This document shows positions 7,742 to 15,274 of a DNA stretch of 15,495 nt, in pieces. Each line of letters opens with the position of its first letter. The stretch's first letter is position 1. Under the pieces are notes generated by a model. The model worked only from the letters and a program-made list of their open reading frames with translations, made no database searches and had not been told where the DNA came from. The translations under genes and the position numbers were made by a program. Location: NCBI GenBank assembly GCA_964464035.1, contig CAYXEN010000065.1, positions 1 through 15,495 of the forward strand, read 5' to 3'. This DNA is from CAYXEN01 sp964464035. GTDB lineage: Bacteria > Krumholzibacteriota > Krumholzibacteriia > WVZY01.

Positions 7742-8703
7742 GACAGGTTGTTCTCGTTTCCTTTCGGGGGCTGGGCCCCGGCTAGAAGTTCCTCCCTGAG
7801 CGAGTAGTCCGGCTCACCCGTCGTGACGGCTGAAACCAGCTCCGCCACCAGACCCACGGATGCTATCTGGAGGGCTACGATGATCAGCACGAACCCTCCG
7901 AGCATTATGGGGCGCACGTGCAAGCCCTTTCCGCCCAGGTATTGAATGAAGAAAACGATCTGAGGGATGATCCCCAGCGTAAAGAGAAGAATCGCTATCC
8001 TCCCGAAGAAGTGAAGTGGGCTCTTGGCCCGGCGGGTTATGAACATCACCGTGATCAGATCGAAGAAGCCGTTCAAGAAACGATTCACCCCGTACTTGCT
8101 CTTCCCGTAGCGCCGGCGAAAATGTTTCACTTCCACTTCACCGACGGAAAAACCGGCCCAGCCGGCGAGCACGGGTATGAACCTGTGCAATTCACCGTAG
8201 ACCGAGATGCTCTCGACCACTTCCTTGCGGTATGCTTTCAAACCGCAGTTGAAATCGTGGAGCTTCAAGCCGCTCATGAGTGAAGTGACGAAATTGAAAA
8301 ACTTGGACGGGAGTCTCTTCGACAAGGGATCGTGCCGGACCTTCTTCCAACCCGAAACGAGATCGAAGCCCTCGTCGAGCTTTCCTATGAGCCTGGGGAT
8401 CTCTTCCGGGTCGTCCTGGAGATCGGCGTCCATAGTGATGACGACGTCTCCGGACGCCTTCTTGAAGCCGACGCTCAAAGCGGCGGACTTGCCGTAATTA
8501 CGGCGGAAGCTGATGACGTGGACGTGCGGGGATCTCTCGTGGAGAGATTGAAGAACCTGGAGAGAACCGTCGGTGCTGCCGTCGTCGACGAAAATGATCT
8601 CGTAATCACCGCCGATTCCCTCGAGCACCTTCTCGAGTTTGGCCAGGAGTTCCTCGAGGCTGTCCTTCTCGTTGTAAGCCGGTATCACTACGGATATCTT
8701 CAA
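7738..8703 (-). CDS. Membrane-anchored GT2, ArnC/GtrB-like polyprenyl-phosphate glycosyltransferase
   Basis: A 321-residue protein. The GT2 catalytic domain spans about 1-225, with 'VVIPAYNEKDSL' (5-16), 'VDDGSTDGS' (39-47) and the metal-binding DAD at 92-94 within 'MDADLQDDPEEI'. 'HDFNCGLKAYRKEV' (149-162) and 'RRRYGKSKYG' (196-205) are typical of the family. Two C-terminal membrane helices follow (about 233-256 and 266-290), the topology of ArnC, GtrB and CsbB. These enzymes attach one sugar to undecaprenyl phosphate at the inner face, and the product is flipped and used outside. The start is TTG; no ATG or GTG precedes it before an in-frame stop at 8719-8721, and GGAG lies 8 bases upstream. 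The gene sits 19 bases after the epimerase and overlaps the next GT4 by 4 bases. The sugar is not determined. Confidence 0.88.
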   Translation of the reverse strand: MKISVVIPAYNEKDSLEELLAKLEKVLEGIGGDYEIIFVDDGSTDGSLQVLQSLHERSPHVHVISFRRNYGKSAALSVGFKKASGDVVITMDADLQDDPEEIPRLIGKLDEGFDLVSGWKKVRHDPLSKRLPSKFFNFVTSLMSGLKLHDFNCGLKAYRKEVVESISVYGELHRFIPVLAGWAGFSVGEVEVKHFRRRYGKSKYGVNRFLNGFFDLITVMFITRRAKSPLHFFGRIAILLFTLGIIPQIVFFIQYLGGKGLHVRPIMLGGFVLIIVALQIASVGLVAELVSAVTTGEPDYSLREELLAGAQPPKGNENNLS

Positions 8704-8711
8704 GTCGCGAT

Positions 8712-8715
8712 CTCC
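8712..8715 (-). promoter_or_regulatory. Ribosome binding site supporting a TTG start
   Basis: GGAG on the minus strand, 8 bases before the TTG at 8701-8703. It is the only reasonable initiation signal for this frame, because the stop at 8719-8721 excludes starts further upstream. Confidence 0.5.
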
Positions 8716-8722
8716 ACTCTAT

Positions 8723-9679
8723 CTACGTGTGCAGCTTCCGGTACAATCCCTCGACCCATTCCACCTCTCTCGCTATGCCTTCTTCCAGGCTCGTCTTGGG
8801 GATGTAGTCCAACTCCGCCTGTGCCTTGCCTATGTCGGCGAAGGTGTGCATTACGTCACCGCGGCACGGGTCGGAGAAGCGCACGTCCAGTTTTTCCGTG
8901 CAATGCTCGTTCAGGATATCGAGAACGACGTTCAGGGCCACCCGGCTCCCCCCGCCCACGTTGAAAACCTTCTCGTCGCCCTCATAGTTCATGGCTTTCA
9001 CGTTGGCGTCCACTATGTCGGAGATATACGTGAAATCGCGGGTTTGGGTCCCGTTGCCGTATATCTCGACCGGCTTGCCGTCCATGGCGTTCTTTATGAA
9101 CTTGTGGAAGGCCATGTCGGGACGCTGCCGGGGACCATAGACGGTGAAATAGCGCAACGCCACCACCGGCACCCCGTGATTCTCGGCGTAGAGCAGCGCG
9201 AGGTGTTCGCCGGCCAGCTTGGTGACGCCGTAAGGGGACACCGGGCGGGTCGGGCTCGTCTCACGCATGGGCAGATCCTGCACGTCGCCGTAGACGGAAC
9301 TCGAGCTCGCATAGATGAATTTCCTTATCGGACGTCCCTTGAGAGCTTCGAGCAGCCTCTGCGTCGCGCGAATGTTCGAATCGATGTATTCCTCGAAACT
9401 CTTTCCCCAGCTCGCCCGCACGCCGGCCTGCGCCGCCTCATGGAACACGTAAGAAACACCGTCCAGGACTTCATCGAGGTCCGCATCGTTTATGGACGCT
9501 TCGACGAGCGAGAAGTTCGCGTTGCCGGCCAGACTCCGCAGGTTCTCCCGCTTGATCCTCACGTCGTAGTAATCGGTGAAGGAATCGATCCCCACCACGC
9601 GGTAGCCTTCGTCGAGCAATCTCTCACACAGGTGGGAGCCGATGAATCCGGCCGCGCCGGTCACTAAGACTTTTTCCAT
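8723..9679 (-). CDS. NAD-dependent nucleotide-sugar epimerase (extended SDR; UDP-hexose or UDP-hexuronate 4-epimerase type)
   Basis: A 318-residue cytoplasmic extended short-chain dehydrogenase. The NAD-binding loop 'GAAGFIGSH' is at 8-16, Asp32 follows the second strand, the Ser-containing 'SSSSVYG' is at 125-131, and the catalytic Tyr150-x3-Lys154 is in 'SPYGVTK'. 'RYFTVYGPRQRPDM' (186-199) and 'GNGTQTRDFTY' match the GalE/WbpP/UDP-glucuronate-4-epimerase branch. 'DSFTDYYDVRIKREN' (32-46) leans towards the uronate or N-acetylhexosamine epimerases, but substrate cannot be assigned safely. Such enzymes interconvert gluco and galacto forms of UDP-sugars and would supply a donor to the glycosyltransferases beside it. 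It has the clearest ribosome binding site in the window. It lies 36 bases after the DUF2723 gene. Confidence 0.88.
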   Translation of the reverse strand: MEKVLVTGAAGFIGSHLCERLLDEGYRVVGIDSFTDYYDVRIKRENLRSLAGNANFSLVEASINDADLDEVLDGVSYVFHEAAQAGVRASWGKSFEEYIDSNIRATQRLLEALKGRPIRKFIYASSSSVYGDVQDLPMRETSPTRPVSPYGVTKLAGEHLALLYAENHGVPVVALRYFTVYGPRQRPDMAFHKFIKNAMDGKPVEIYGNGTQTRDFTYISDIVDANVKAMNYEGDEKVFNVGGGSRVALNVVLDILNEHCTEKLDVRFSDPCRGDVMHTFADIGKAQAELDYIPKTSLEEGIAREVEWVEGLYRKLHT

Positions 9680-9687
9680 CCGTGTTC

Positions 9688-9693
9688 CCTCCT
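9688..9693 (-). promoter_or_regulatory. Consensus ribosome binding site of the epimerase gene
   Basis: AGGAGG on the minus strand with an 8-base spacer to the ATG at 9677-9679. It is a full match to the anti-Shine-Dalgarno sequence and stronger than that of any other gene here, suggesting high translation of the epimerase relative to its neighbours. Confidence 0.65.
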
Positions 9694-9715
9694 GAGTGAA
9701 TCCAAAGTATCACTT

Positions 9716-12214
9716 CTATTTCACGGGCTTGCTCATCTGTTCCAGGGCGCTCCTGATCTCCTTGTCGTTGGGATGGCTCTTCAGCCAGTTCTCCAGGTAC
9801 GACTTGGCGCGCGAGGTCATGCCCAACTTCGCCGCGATGCCGAACGCGCTCAGCACGGCATCGCGGTCAAGGGGATTCTCCCTGACGACTCTGTCCAGTA
9901 GACTCAATGCCTTGGGCAGATCGCCGGTCCTCTCGTAGATTCCCGCAAGCCTGTAGAGCAACTCGGGGCGCTCGGGATGCCGCTTTATCTCCTTGTCGTA
10001 TTGGGCGATCGCCTTCGCGGTATCCCCTTGCTCGAAATAGTACCAGCCGAGGAACAGCACGACGGGATCTATGTCCGGCGCGATCTGCTCGGCTATCTCC
10101 AAGGCTTTTATGGCTTCGTCGGTCTTCTGGTGCTTGCGCTTCACGTACGCTACCTGGCAGAAGGCGGCGGCGTAGTTCTGTATGAGATGCCTTATGTACG
10201 GGGCGAGATAGAGCGAATCGTCCCGTTTCCAATCCTCGGTCAGGATGCTCTTGTAGCTGAACTTCCGGTAGACGTTGTCTTCGAGTTTTTCCTCGGCGAT
10301 CATGTTCGTGCCCTTCTTGGGCACCATCTTGAAGACCAGTCCCTCCATCTGGAGATAATCCCTGTAAGGAGCGAAGGATTCCGGGGGAATGGTCACGGCG
10401 AAATAGATCGGCCGCCGCCACTTGTTCTCGCGGACGATGTGGGCGATGGCGAGATCCCTGATGAGGATCCAGCCTTTCTCGGAAGGGATGGGCTGCAGGC
10501 GATCCACTTTCTCATCGCTCCACGTTATTGGCAGCTTCGGCTCGTTGTCGCGGAGCTGCTTTATGTACCAGGGAGTGTTGAGAAGGCTCAGGTTGACTAC
10601 GCGGACGTCCTTCCTGAAATGCTCGACCTCCTGGATGTACCACAGAGGGAAGGTGTCGTTGTCGCCGTTGGTGAAGATGATCGCGTCCTTCTCGAGCGGT
10701 CCCAGCATGTTCTTCGCGTATTCCCGGCATACGAAGTTCTTCGATCTGTCATGCTTGAAGAAGTAGTGATGCCCCGTGACCAGGGGGAAGAACAAGAGCA
10801 GGCCTCCCAATGCATACGTGAGGGCATGGGCGGTGCCTCCCATCTTTCCGTAGAGTTTCTTTACCTCGTTCATTATACTTGCCGCCCCGATGCCTATGAA
10901 AATCGCGAAATAATAGAACGCGGGCGAGTAGAAATAATCCCTCTCCCTGACTTCGTGGTCGCTGAAGTTGAGGAATATGATGAGCCCCAGACTTGTTACA
11001 AGAAACGTCGTGAAAAGCATCACGAAAGTCTTCTTGTGCCGGGTGTAATGATCGACCATTCCCCAGAGACCCAGGCCTATGGGAATGGCCGACCCGAGAT
11101 TCAGTCTCCCGATGTAGAGGCGGAACATCTCGAACTGTTCCTGGAAATACCCGTTGAAATGCTGCAACTGGAACAGAAACGACGCCTTGCGCACGAAAAC
11201 GTTCATCGGGGGATACTGTTCCCTGCGGAGCACCGCGTAGAGGGCTTTCCAGGTCTCGGGATCCCCTTCGTCTATCGCAGGATTGTGCCCGGAACGGATC
11301 AGGAGATACAAGTGCACCGACAGGCCGAGGATGAACAGCAACGTGCAACTGAGCGCGAAGGACGACTTGGTCGTATAAAGCCAGAGCACGAGCAGAACGA
11401 AAACCACGACCAGGAACATCGTGAAAGAACCCGACCTGTACAGGGTGGCGTCCGCCATGAATATCCCCACGCCGAAACAGGCGACCAGGAACTCGAGATT
11501 GGAAAAGCGCTTCTCCCTCGTCATGAGGATGTAGAAGAACACGCCTGAGAAGGCCAGCATCGTGCCCAGGTGGAAGCCCACACTCAGCGCGAGAAGGTAG
11601 AACAGCAGATAGATCAGCAGGTCGCCCCGGGGGAGTTCGGCCTTTTCTTCCCACTTCAAGCCGATCCACGTCATGAACCCCATGAGAAAACAGCTCATCG
11701 CGTAGACTTCCGCTTCAGTGGCGTTGGTCCAATACGTATTGCTGAAAGTGATGAAAAACGCCCCGACGAGACCGCCTATGACCTTGATCGCGTTCTCGAC
11801 GTCGGACTTGCTCCTGCCCAGGACGGCATCGAGGAAACGAACGACGAGGAGGTAGATGAACAAGGCGCCGAGCGCGCCGCAGAGCGCCGAGATGAGATTG
11901 ACCCTCACGGCGATGGGAACGGGAATCGGGAGAAGAGTAAACACGCGGCCGACCAAGACATACAGAGGAGTTCCGGGCGAATGGGGAACGCCAAGCGTAT
12001 AAGAAGCGGCGATGAACTCACCCGAATCCCAGAAGCTCGAGCTCCCCGCCATGGTGCGGATGTATACGGCGAAACTCACGAGCAAGCTCAATGCCGCCCC
12101 GAGCTTGAAGAACCGCTTCCCCCCTGTGTAGTCGCTTTCCGGAGCGACCGGCGAACGCTGTTCCTGCACGCGGGGATTCTTGACCCTGCTGATTTTCTTC
12201 TTTTTCTCAGCCAT
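9716..12214 (-). CDS. DUF2723-family membrane protein with C-terminal TPR repeats, putative GT-C glycosyltransferase
   Basis: An 832-residue protein. A Lys-rich cytoplasmic tail precedes a first helix at about 35-53. The DUF2723 signature 'FWDSGEFIAASYTLGVPHSP' (61-80) comes directly after it, with acidic Asp63 and Glu66 in the first extracytoplasmic loop, the position where GT-C enzymes such as protein O-mannosyltransferases keep catalytic acids. About ten to twelve membrane segments run to residue 482. A soluble region follows with 'FTNGDNDTFPLWYIQE' (514-529), conserved in this family. Residues about 680-825 form TPR-like helical repeats, for example 'YYFEQGDTAKAIAQYDKEI' (725-743). By analogy it would transfer a sugar from a polyprenyl-phosphate donor outside the membrane, possibly with the TPR part binding a protein partner. 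The activity is inferred, not demonstrated. It is preceded by the longest gap of the window. Confidence 0.85.
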   Translation of the reverse strand: MAEKKKKISRVKNPRVQEQRSPVAPESDYTGGKRFFKLGAALSLLVSFAVYIRTMAGSSSFWDSGEFIAASYTLGVPHSPGTPLYVLVGRVFTLLPIPVPIAVRVNLISALCGALGALFIYLLVVRFLDAVLGRSKSDVENAIKVIGGLVGAFFITFSNTYWTNATEAEVYAMSCFLMGFMTWIGLKWEEKAELPRGDLLIYLLFYLLALSVGFHLGTMLAFSGVFFYILMTREKRFSNLEFLVACFGVGIFMADATLYRSGSFTMFLVVVFVLLVLWLYTTKSSFALSCTLLFILGLSVHLYLLIRSGHNPAIDEGDPETWKALYAVLRREQYPPMNVFVRKASFLFQLQHFNGYFQEQFEMFRLYIGRLNLGSAIPIGLGLWGMVDHYTRHKKTFVMLFTTFLVTSLGLIIFLNFSDHEVRERDYFYSPAFYYFAIFIGIGAASIMNEVKKLYGKMGGTAHALTYALGGLLLFFPLVTGHHYFFKHDRSKNFVCREYAKNMLGPLEKDAIIFTNGDNDTFPLWYIQEVEHFRKDVRVVNLSLLNTPWYIKQLRDNEPKLPITWSDEKVDRLQPIPSEKGWILIRDLAIAHIVRENKWRRPIYFAVTIPPESFAPYRDYLQMEGLVFKMVPKKGTNMIAEEKLEDNVYRKFSYKSILTEDWKRDDSLYLAPYIRHLIQNYAAAFCQVAYVKRKHQKTDEAIKALEIAEQIAPDIDPVVLFLGWYYFEQGDTAKAIAQYDKEIKRHPERPELLYRLAGIYERTGDLPKALSLLDRVVRENPLDRDAVLSAFGIAAKLGMTSRAKSYLENWLKSHPNDKEIRSALEQMSKPVK

Positions 12215-12314
12215 CTTTCCCGATTGGTACCTGGGCCGATCCAGGAGCCTTCGATTCGATCGTGCTCAGCCCGTGGCGTCACTTAATCTGGTATGCCGTA
12301 CGGATTCGGAAGTT

Positions 12315-12343
12315 CCGCCGTCCTCACGAATAAACCGCCGTCC
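12315..12343 (-). repeat. Tandem direct repeat of 9 bases, 20-base period
   Basis: GGACGGCGG occurs twice on the minus strand (12335-12343 and 12315-12323), separated by 11 bases, so both copies lie on about the same DNA face. It lies 22 to 50 bases downstream of the TATAAT, in the untranslated leader of the DUF2723 gene. This could be a regulator site or chance in GC-rich DNA. Confidence 0.4.
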
Positions 12344-12364
12344 GGCGCGGCCCGAGTTCAAGGC

Positions 12365-12370
12365 ATTATA
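12365..12370 (-). promoter_or_regulatory. Possible -10 promoter element for the DUF2723-to-propeller segment
   Basis: A perfect TATAAT on the minus strand, about 150 bases before the DUF2723 start and in the only sizeable gap of the operon. The best -35 at 17-base spacing is TATCCA, which matches TTGACA at only three positions, and there is no TG extension. The call therefore rests on the -10 and its position. Confidence 0.3.
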
Positions 12371-12373
12371 CTA

Positions 12374-13345
12374 TCAAACGTCCTCCCTGGATACCGATTT
12401 TCTCGTCACGAAAAACACCCATCCGAGCAGGCTTACGGTGACAGAAACCAGATAAGTGGTGAACTCGATCATGAAAGCTTCCGTCTTCAGTATCCCGGCA
12501 CGCCGAAAAAGAACCATGCCCAAGCCTTCCCTCACCCCGAGCCCGTTCACGGTGACGGGCGGAATCATAGCAAGACTGAGGATCGGTATAAATACGAAAA
12601 ATTGCACTATCGTCGCGCTTCCTATCTCGATTCCCACTGCACTGGCGACGAGGATATGCGTTGTCACCCGCAGCCCCTGGATGACGATGGACAGGGCTAT
12701 CAAGGGACAGATGAGCGAGTACCTGCCCTTGAAGCCTCCCAGGTGATCGAGAAGCTGAGTCAATCTCTCGTTCACTCTGAAGATCCTTATCGCCAGGATC
12801 GACCTCCTAAGCGCCCGCCCGAGTGGTTTGACCATGTAGAAGCCCACGGCAGGTATCATGCATCCGAGGAAGATCGCCAGATACACCCATATCGCGCCGT
12901 CGGCTCCGCTCCTGATCCGCGACATGGCGGCGACGGAAGCGAGAAGGCACAAGCTGAATATCCCGAGAACCCGGTCCAGGATGGTGACGGCGGCGACCTT
13001 GTAGACGTCGCTTCCCATCCGGCTCACGTCGTAGATCTTGACCGCGTCTCCCCCGATGTTCGCCGGAAGAAAGTTGTTGAAGAAGAGACCGACGAAATAG
13101 AAACGGAAAGTGCGGGCGAAAGCGAGTTCGACGCCGCCGGCGGTCAGCAAGAGGTGCCACTGCAAGGCGCCGAGGCAATTGCTGATGAAGAAAACCACGG
13201 CCGCCGCCAGCAGGGTTCCGCCGTTCAGGGAAGAAATGATCTCGTGCACGTGAGCCAGGGAGATCTTCTTTACGAGAAAAGCCATAAGCACCGCGCTTAT
13301 GACCAGCTTGACCAGGAACTTTCCGGTTGAACCGAGTTTTTTCAC
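12374..13345 (-). CDS. UPF0104 / lysylphosphatidylglycerol-synthase TM-region family membrane protein (AglD-like, possible flippase)
   Basis: A 323-residue protein with about eight membrane helices and almost no soluble domain. Family signatures are 'NNFLPANIGGDAVKIYDV' (90-107), 'ILDRVLGIF' (122-130) and 'IPPVTVNGLGVREG' (261-274). The family (PF03706) covers the membrane part of MprF, which flips aminoacylated phosphatidylglycerol, and stand-alone members common in polysaccharide and archaeal N-glycosylation loci. With no soluble catalytic domain, a lipid-flipping role is plausible, for example for polyprenyl-phosphate sugars. This is inference. The start is GTG with a short AGG 5 bases before it. 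The gene lies 16 bases after the upstream GT4 gene and ends before the 159-base gap, so it may close the first transcription segment. Confidence 0.83.
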   Translation of the reverse strand: MKKLGSTGKFLVKLVISAVLMAFLVKKISLAHVHEIISSLNGGTLLAAAVVFFISNCLGALQWHLLLTAGGVELAFARTFRFYFVGLFFNNFLPANIGGDAVKIYDVSRMGSDVYKVAAVTILDRVLGIFSLCLLASVAAMSRIRSGADGAIWVYLAIFLGCMIPAVGFYMVKPLGRALRRSILAIRIFRVNERLTQLLDHLGGFKGRYSLICPLIALSIVIQGLRVTTHILVASAVGIEIGSATIVQFFVFIPILSLAMIPPVTVNGLGVREGLGMVLFRRAGILKTEAFMIEFTTYLVSVTVSLLGWVFFVTRKSVSREDV

Positions 13346-13361
13346 CGATGCCTGCCCCGTT

Positions 13362-14468
13362 TCAGGTGATCTCCCTGAGGAATATCCTTTCCATCTCCTC
13401 GACCGTGGTCTCCCATCTCAACCCCGCCGCCACGGAGACGGCCGATTCGCTCATCCGGCGCCAGAGGTCCTCGTCGGAGAGGAGAAGGAAAGCCTTCTCG
13501 GCGAATCCTTCCACGTCGCCGTAGTCGACCAGGTACCCGGTCAGGCCGTCCTTGAGTGAATCCTTGAGCCCCGGCCGGTTGCTGGCGATGACGGGCAGAC
13601 CGCACGCGTTAGCCTCGACCACTGTGAGTCCCCATCCTTCCTTGGCGCTGGCGTTCACGAAAAGATGGGACCTGTTGAGGATTTCCACCAGCTCGGGCGT
13701 GGAGACCGCGCCCGTGAACCGCACCGTCTCCCCCAAACCCAGACTTCGGGCGAGGTTTTCGAGGTTTCCCTTCTCCGGGCCGTCGCCCACTATGAGGAGG
13801 CGGGCCTCGGGAATCCTTCTCTTCACCAGTCGAAATGCCTTTATCACGGTGTCCACCGACTTGTATTTCCTGATGCGCCCGAAGTGGACGATGGTCGGAT
13901 TCTCGTACCTTTCGACTCCGTCCATGAGCCGGTACGTATCGTGATCCAGTCCGCACAGCACGACGTCTATCTTGGTGTGAGGTATTCCCCGCTCCACGAG
14001 ATCTTCCTTGGTGCTGGGACTTATGGCGACGAAATTGCAGCTCTGGTATACGAAGGGGATGAACTTCTCCCAAGCGTAGACATAAGCGGCGAAGAGAGGA
14101 TTGGTCTCGCGGAAGACCGAGAGGCCGAACAAATGGGGAACAACGACGAGAACCCGGGTTCGGGTGAAGGCGGGGAGAAAGAAGGGTATCTTGTTGACGT
14201 CCTCGACGATGAGATCGAAATCGTGATCGTGCAGATATTTCCTGAGGAACATCGGGATGACGTAGTTCGCGTTGAACCACTTCCCCTTCCTTATCACCCG
14301 GATGCCGTCGTACTCGTCCTCTTCGCTTCCCCCGTCGAAATTGCTGCAGACGAGCGTCGCCCTGTGCCCCCTGCCGACGATCCCCTTGAGTATCTCGTGC
14401 AGGTGAACCTCCGCTCCGCCCGCATCCGGATTCTTCATGTCACGCCAATTGACAGCCAATATGTTCAT
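13362..14468 (-). CDS. GT4-family glycosyltransferase with intact EX7E motif
   Basis: A 368-residue GT-B fold enzyme. The N-terminal 'DAGGAEVHLHEI' (15-26) is the acceptor-side loop seen in many mannosyl- and glucosyl-transferases. The C-terminal donor domain has 'VHFGRIRKYKSVDTVIKAF' (194-212), 'LLIVGDGPEK' (224-233) and 'SAKEGWGLTVVEANACG' (274-290), which carries the retaining-enzyme EX7E pair Glu277 and Glu285. No membrane segment is visible, so it should act in the cytoplasm from a nucleotide sugar onto a lipid-linked or other glycan acceptor. It lies 30 bases after the methyltransferase and 16 before the UPF0104 gene. No good Shine-Dalgarno precedes the ATG, but the start fits the family's usual N-terminus. 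Sugar and linkage are unknown. Confidence 0.88.
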   Translation of the reverse strand: MNILAVNWRDMKNPDAGGAEVHLHEILKGIVGRGHRATLVCSNFDGGSEEDEYDGIRVIRKGKWFNANYVIPMFLRKYLHDHDFDLIVEDVNKIPFFLPAFTRTRVLVVVPHLFGLSVFRETNPLFAAYVYAWEKFIPFVYQSCNFVAISPSTKEDLVERGIPHTKIDVVLCGLDHDTYRLMDGVERYENPTIVHFGRIRKYKSVDTVIKAFRLVKRRIPEARLLIVGDGPEKGNLENLARSLGLGETVRFTGAVSTPELVEILNRSHLFVNASAKEGWGLTVVEANACGLPVIASNRPGLKDSLKDGLTGYLVDYGDVEGFAEKAFLLLSDEDLWRRMSESAVSVAAGLRWETTVEEMERIFLREIT

Positions 14469-14498
14469 GGTAAGCGCAGAATGATATTGAGCCGTACG

Positions 14499-15254
14499 TC
14501 ATTTCCTCGTTGCGATCACGCCGATGACCATCGCCGTGTTCCTGTGCAGACCGGGTGCGAGTTTCTTCACCGCCTTGTCCATCTTGGAAACGATCTTGAA
14601 GAATCCGGGATACATCGGCAACTCCATCTTGAACCTGAGAAGAACCTTCCTCAAGCCCCTGTACCAGACGGGAGGAGAAAGATTCTCGCCGTACACGTCG
14701 ACTATTTCCAGGCCCGCCTGGGATACCAACCTGCTGAGCCCGCGGACCGTGAACTCTGTCTCCCAGCCGGCGAACCACTTTCCCATCAACATCAACATGT
14801 GCTTCAGCAGCGTGTAATAATGATATTTCTGAGGGACATCGACAAGGAGAAATCCACCCTTCTTCAGGACCCTCCGGTTCTCGGCGATCAGGATCTCGGG
14901 ATCGCTGAAATGCTCGAGCAGCCCTTGATGAAAGACGACGTCGAAGCTCTCGTCCGCGAACGGCAGTTGCAGGGCGTCCCCGCAGACCACGACTATTCCT
15001 TCTCCGGCCGACTCACACATCAAGTCGAGGGACCGCTCGCTGTAGTCCAGGGCGCAGGCGAAAGCGCCTCTCCCGGCCAGCGCCATGCTGTCCCTCCCCG
15101 TCCCCGCTCCCACTTCGAGAATCTTCAGCCCTTCGAAGCGGACGTGCTCGGCGAGGTGCTCGACGATACGGAAATCCGTCGAATAGATCTCCCCCCTCCT
15201 GCTCGATTCGGCCCAGAAACGGTTCCAGTGTTGTTTGTCGGAGAGACCGGCCAC
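14499..15254 (-). CDS. Class I SAM-dependent methyltransferase
   Basis: A 251-residue cytoplasmic protein with a Rossmann methyltransferase core. Motif I 'ILEVGAGTGRDSMALA' (45-60) binds SAM, the acidic residue after strand 2 is Asp70, 'GDALQLPFADESFDVVFH' (92-109) covers motifs II and III, and 'HQGLLEHFSDPE' follows as in the Methyltransf_11/UbiE-like group. 'VLKKGGFLLVDVPQ' (129-142) is the post-motif strand. The C-terminal region (about 155-240) is rich in aromatic and basic residues and has no assigned domain; it may recognise the substrate. In this context a sugar or lipid-linked glycan is a likely methyl acceptor, but a small-molecule substrate is possible. The start is GTG, 20 bases after the nusB stop; a more distant AAGGG gives only a weak ribosome binding site. 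Confidence 0.85.
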   Translation of the reverse strand: MAGLSDKQHWNRFWAESSRRGEIYSTDFRIVEHLAEHVRFEGLKILEVGAGTGRDSMALAGRGAFACALDYSERSLDLMCESAGEGIVVVCGDALQLPFADESFDVVFHQGLLEHFSDPEILIAENRRVLKKGGFLLVDVPQKYHYYTLLKHMLMLMGKWFAGWETEFTVRGLSRLVSQAGLEIVDVYGENLSPPVWYRGLRKVLLRFKMELPMYPGFFKIVSKMDKAVKKLAPGLHRNTAMVIGVIATRK

Positions 15255-15274
15255 GATTCGACTTCACCCTTCGG

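Larger units (their letters stand above)
12215..12373 (-). other. 159-base intergenic leader with tandem repeat and small hairpins
   Basis: The longest non-coding stretch here, between the UPF0104 stop and the DUF2723 start. Reading on the transcribed strand it holds a TATAAT (12365-12370), then a 9-base direct repeat GGACGGCGG at 12335-12343 and 12315-12323 (20-base period). A GC hairpin overlapping the first copy, CGCC-GGAC-GGCG, is followed by TTTATT and could be a weak terminator or attenuator. A second hairpin, CCTGG-6-CCAGG (12230-12245), lies just before the RBS region. No small ORF with a ribosome binding site was seen. Confidence 0.45.

Noticed and set aside
8729..9667. 312-codon plus-strand frame opposite the epimerase
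   Set aside because: It mirrors the epimerase almost exactly and has no SDR or other family motif of its own.
9977..11548. 523-codon open frame on the plus strand opposite the DUF2723 gene
   Set aside because: Its product is rich in Arg, His, Glu and Pro with no domain pattern, as expected from reading the complement of a GC-rich gene. The minus-strand frame has clear family motifs.
12326..12350. Rho-independent terminator after the UPF0104 gene
   Set aside because: The stem is only 4 base pairs in either of two mutually exclusive foldings, and the following TTTATT is interrupted. Kept only as a remark on the gap.
12293..13330. 345-codon plus-strand frame opposite the UPF0104 gene and reaching into the 159-base gap
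   Set aside because: Hydrophilic shadow of a membrane protein gene; no ribosome binding site or motif supports it.
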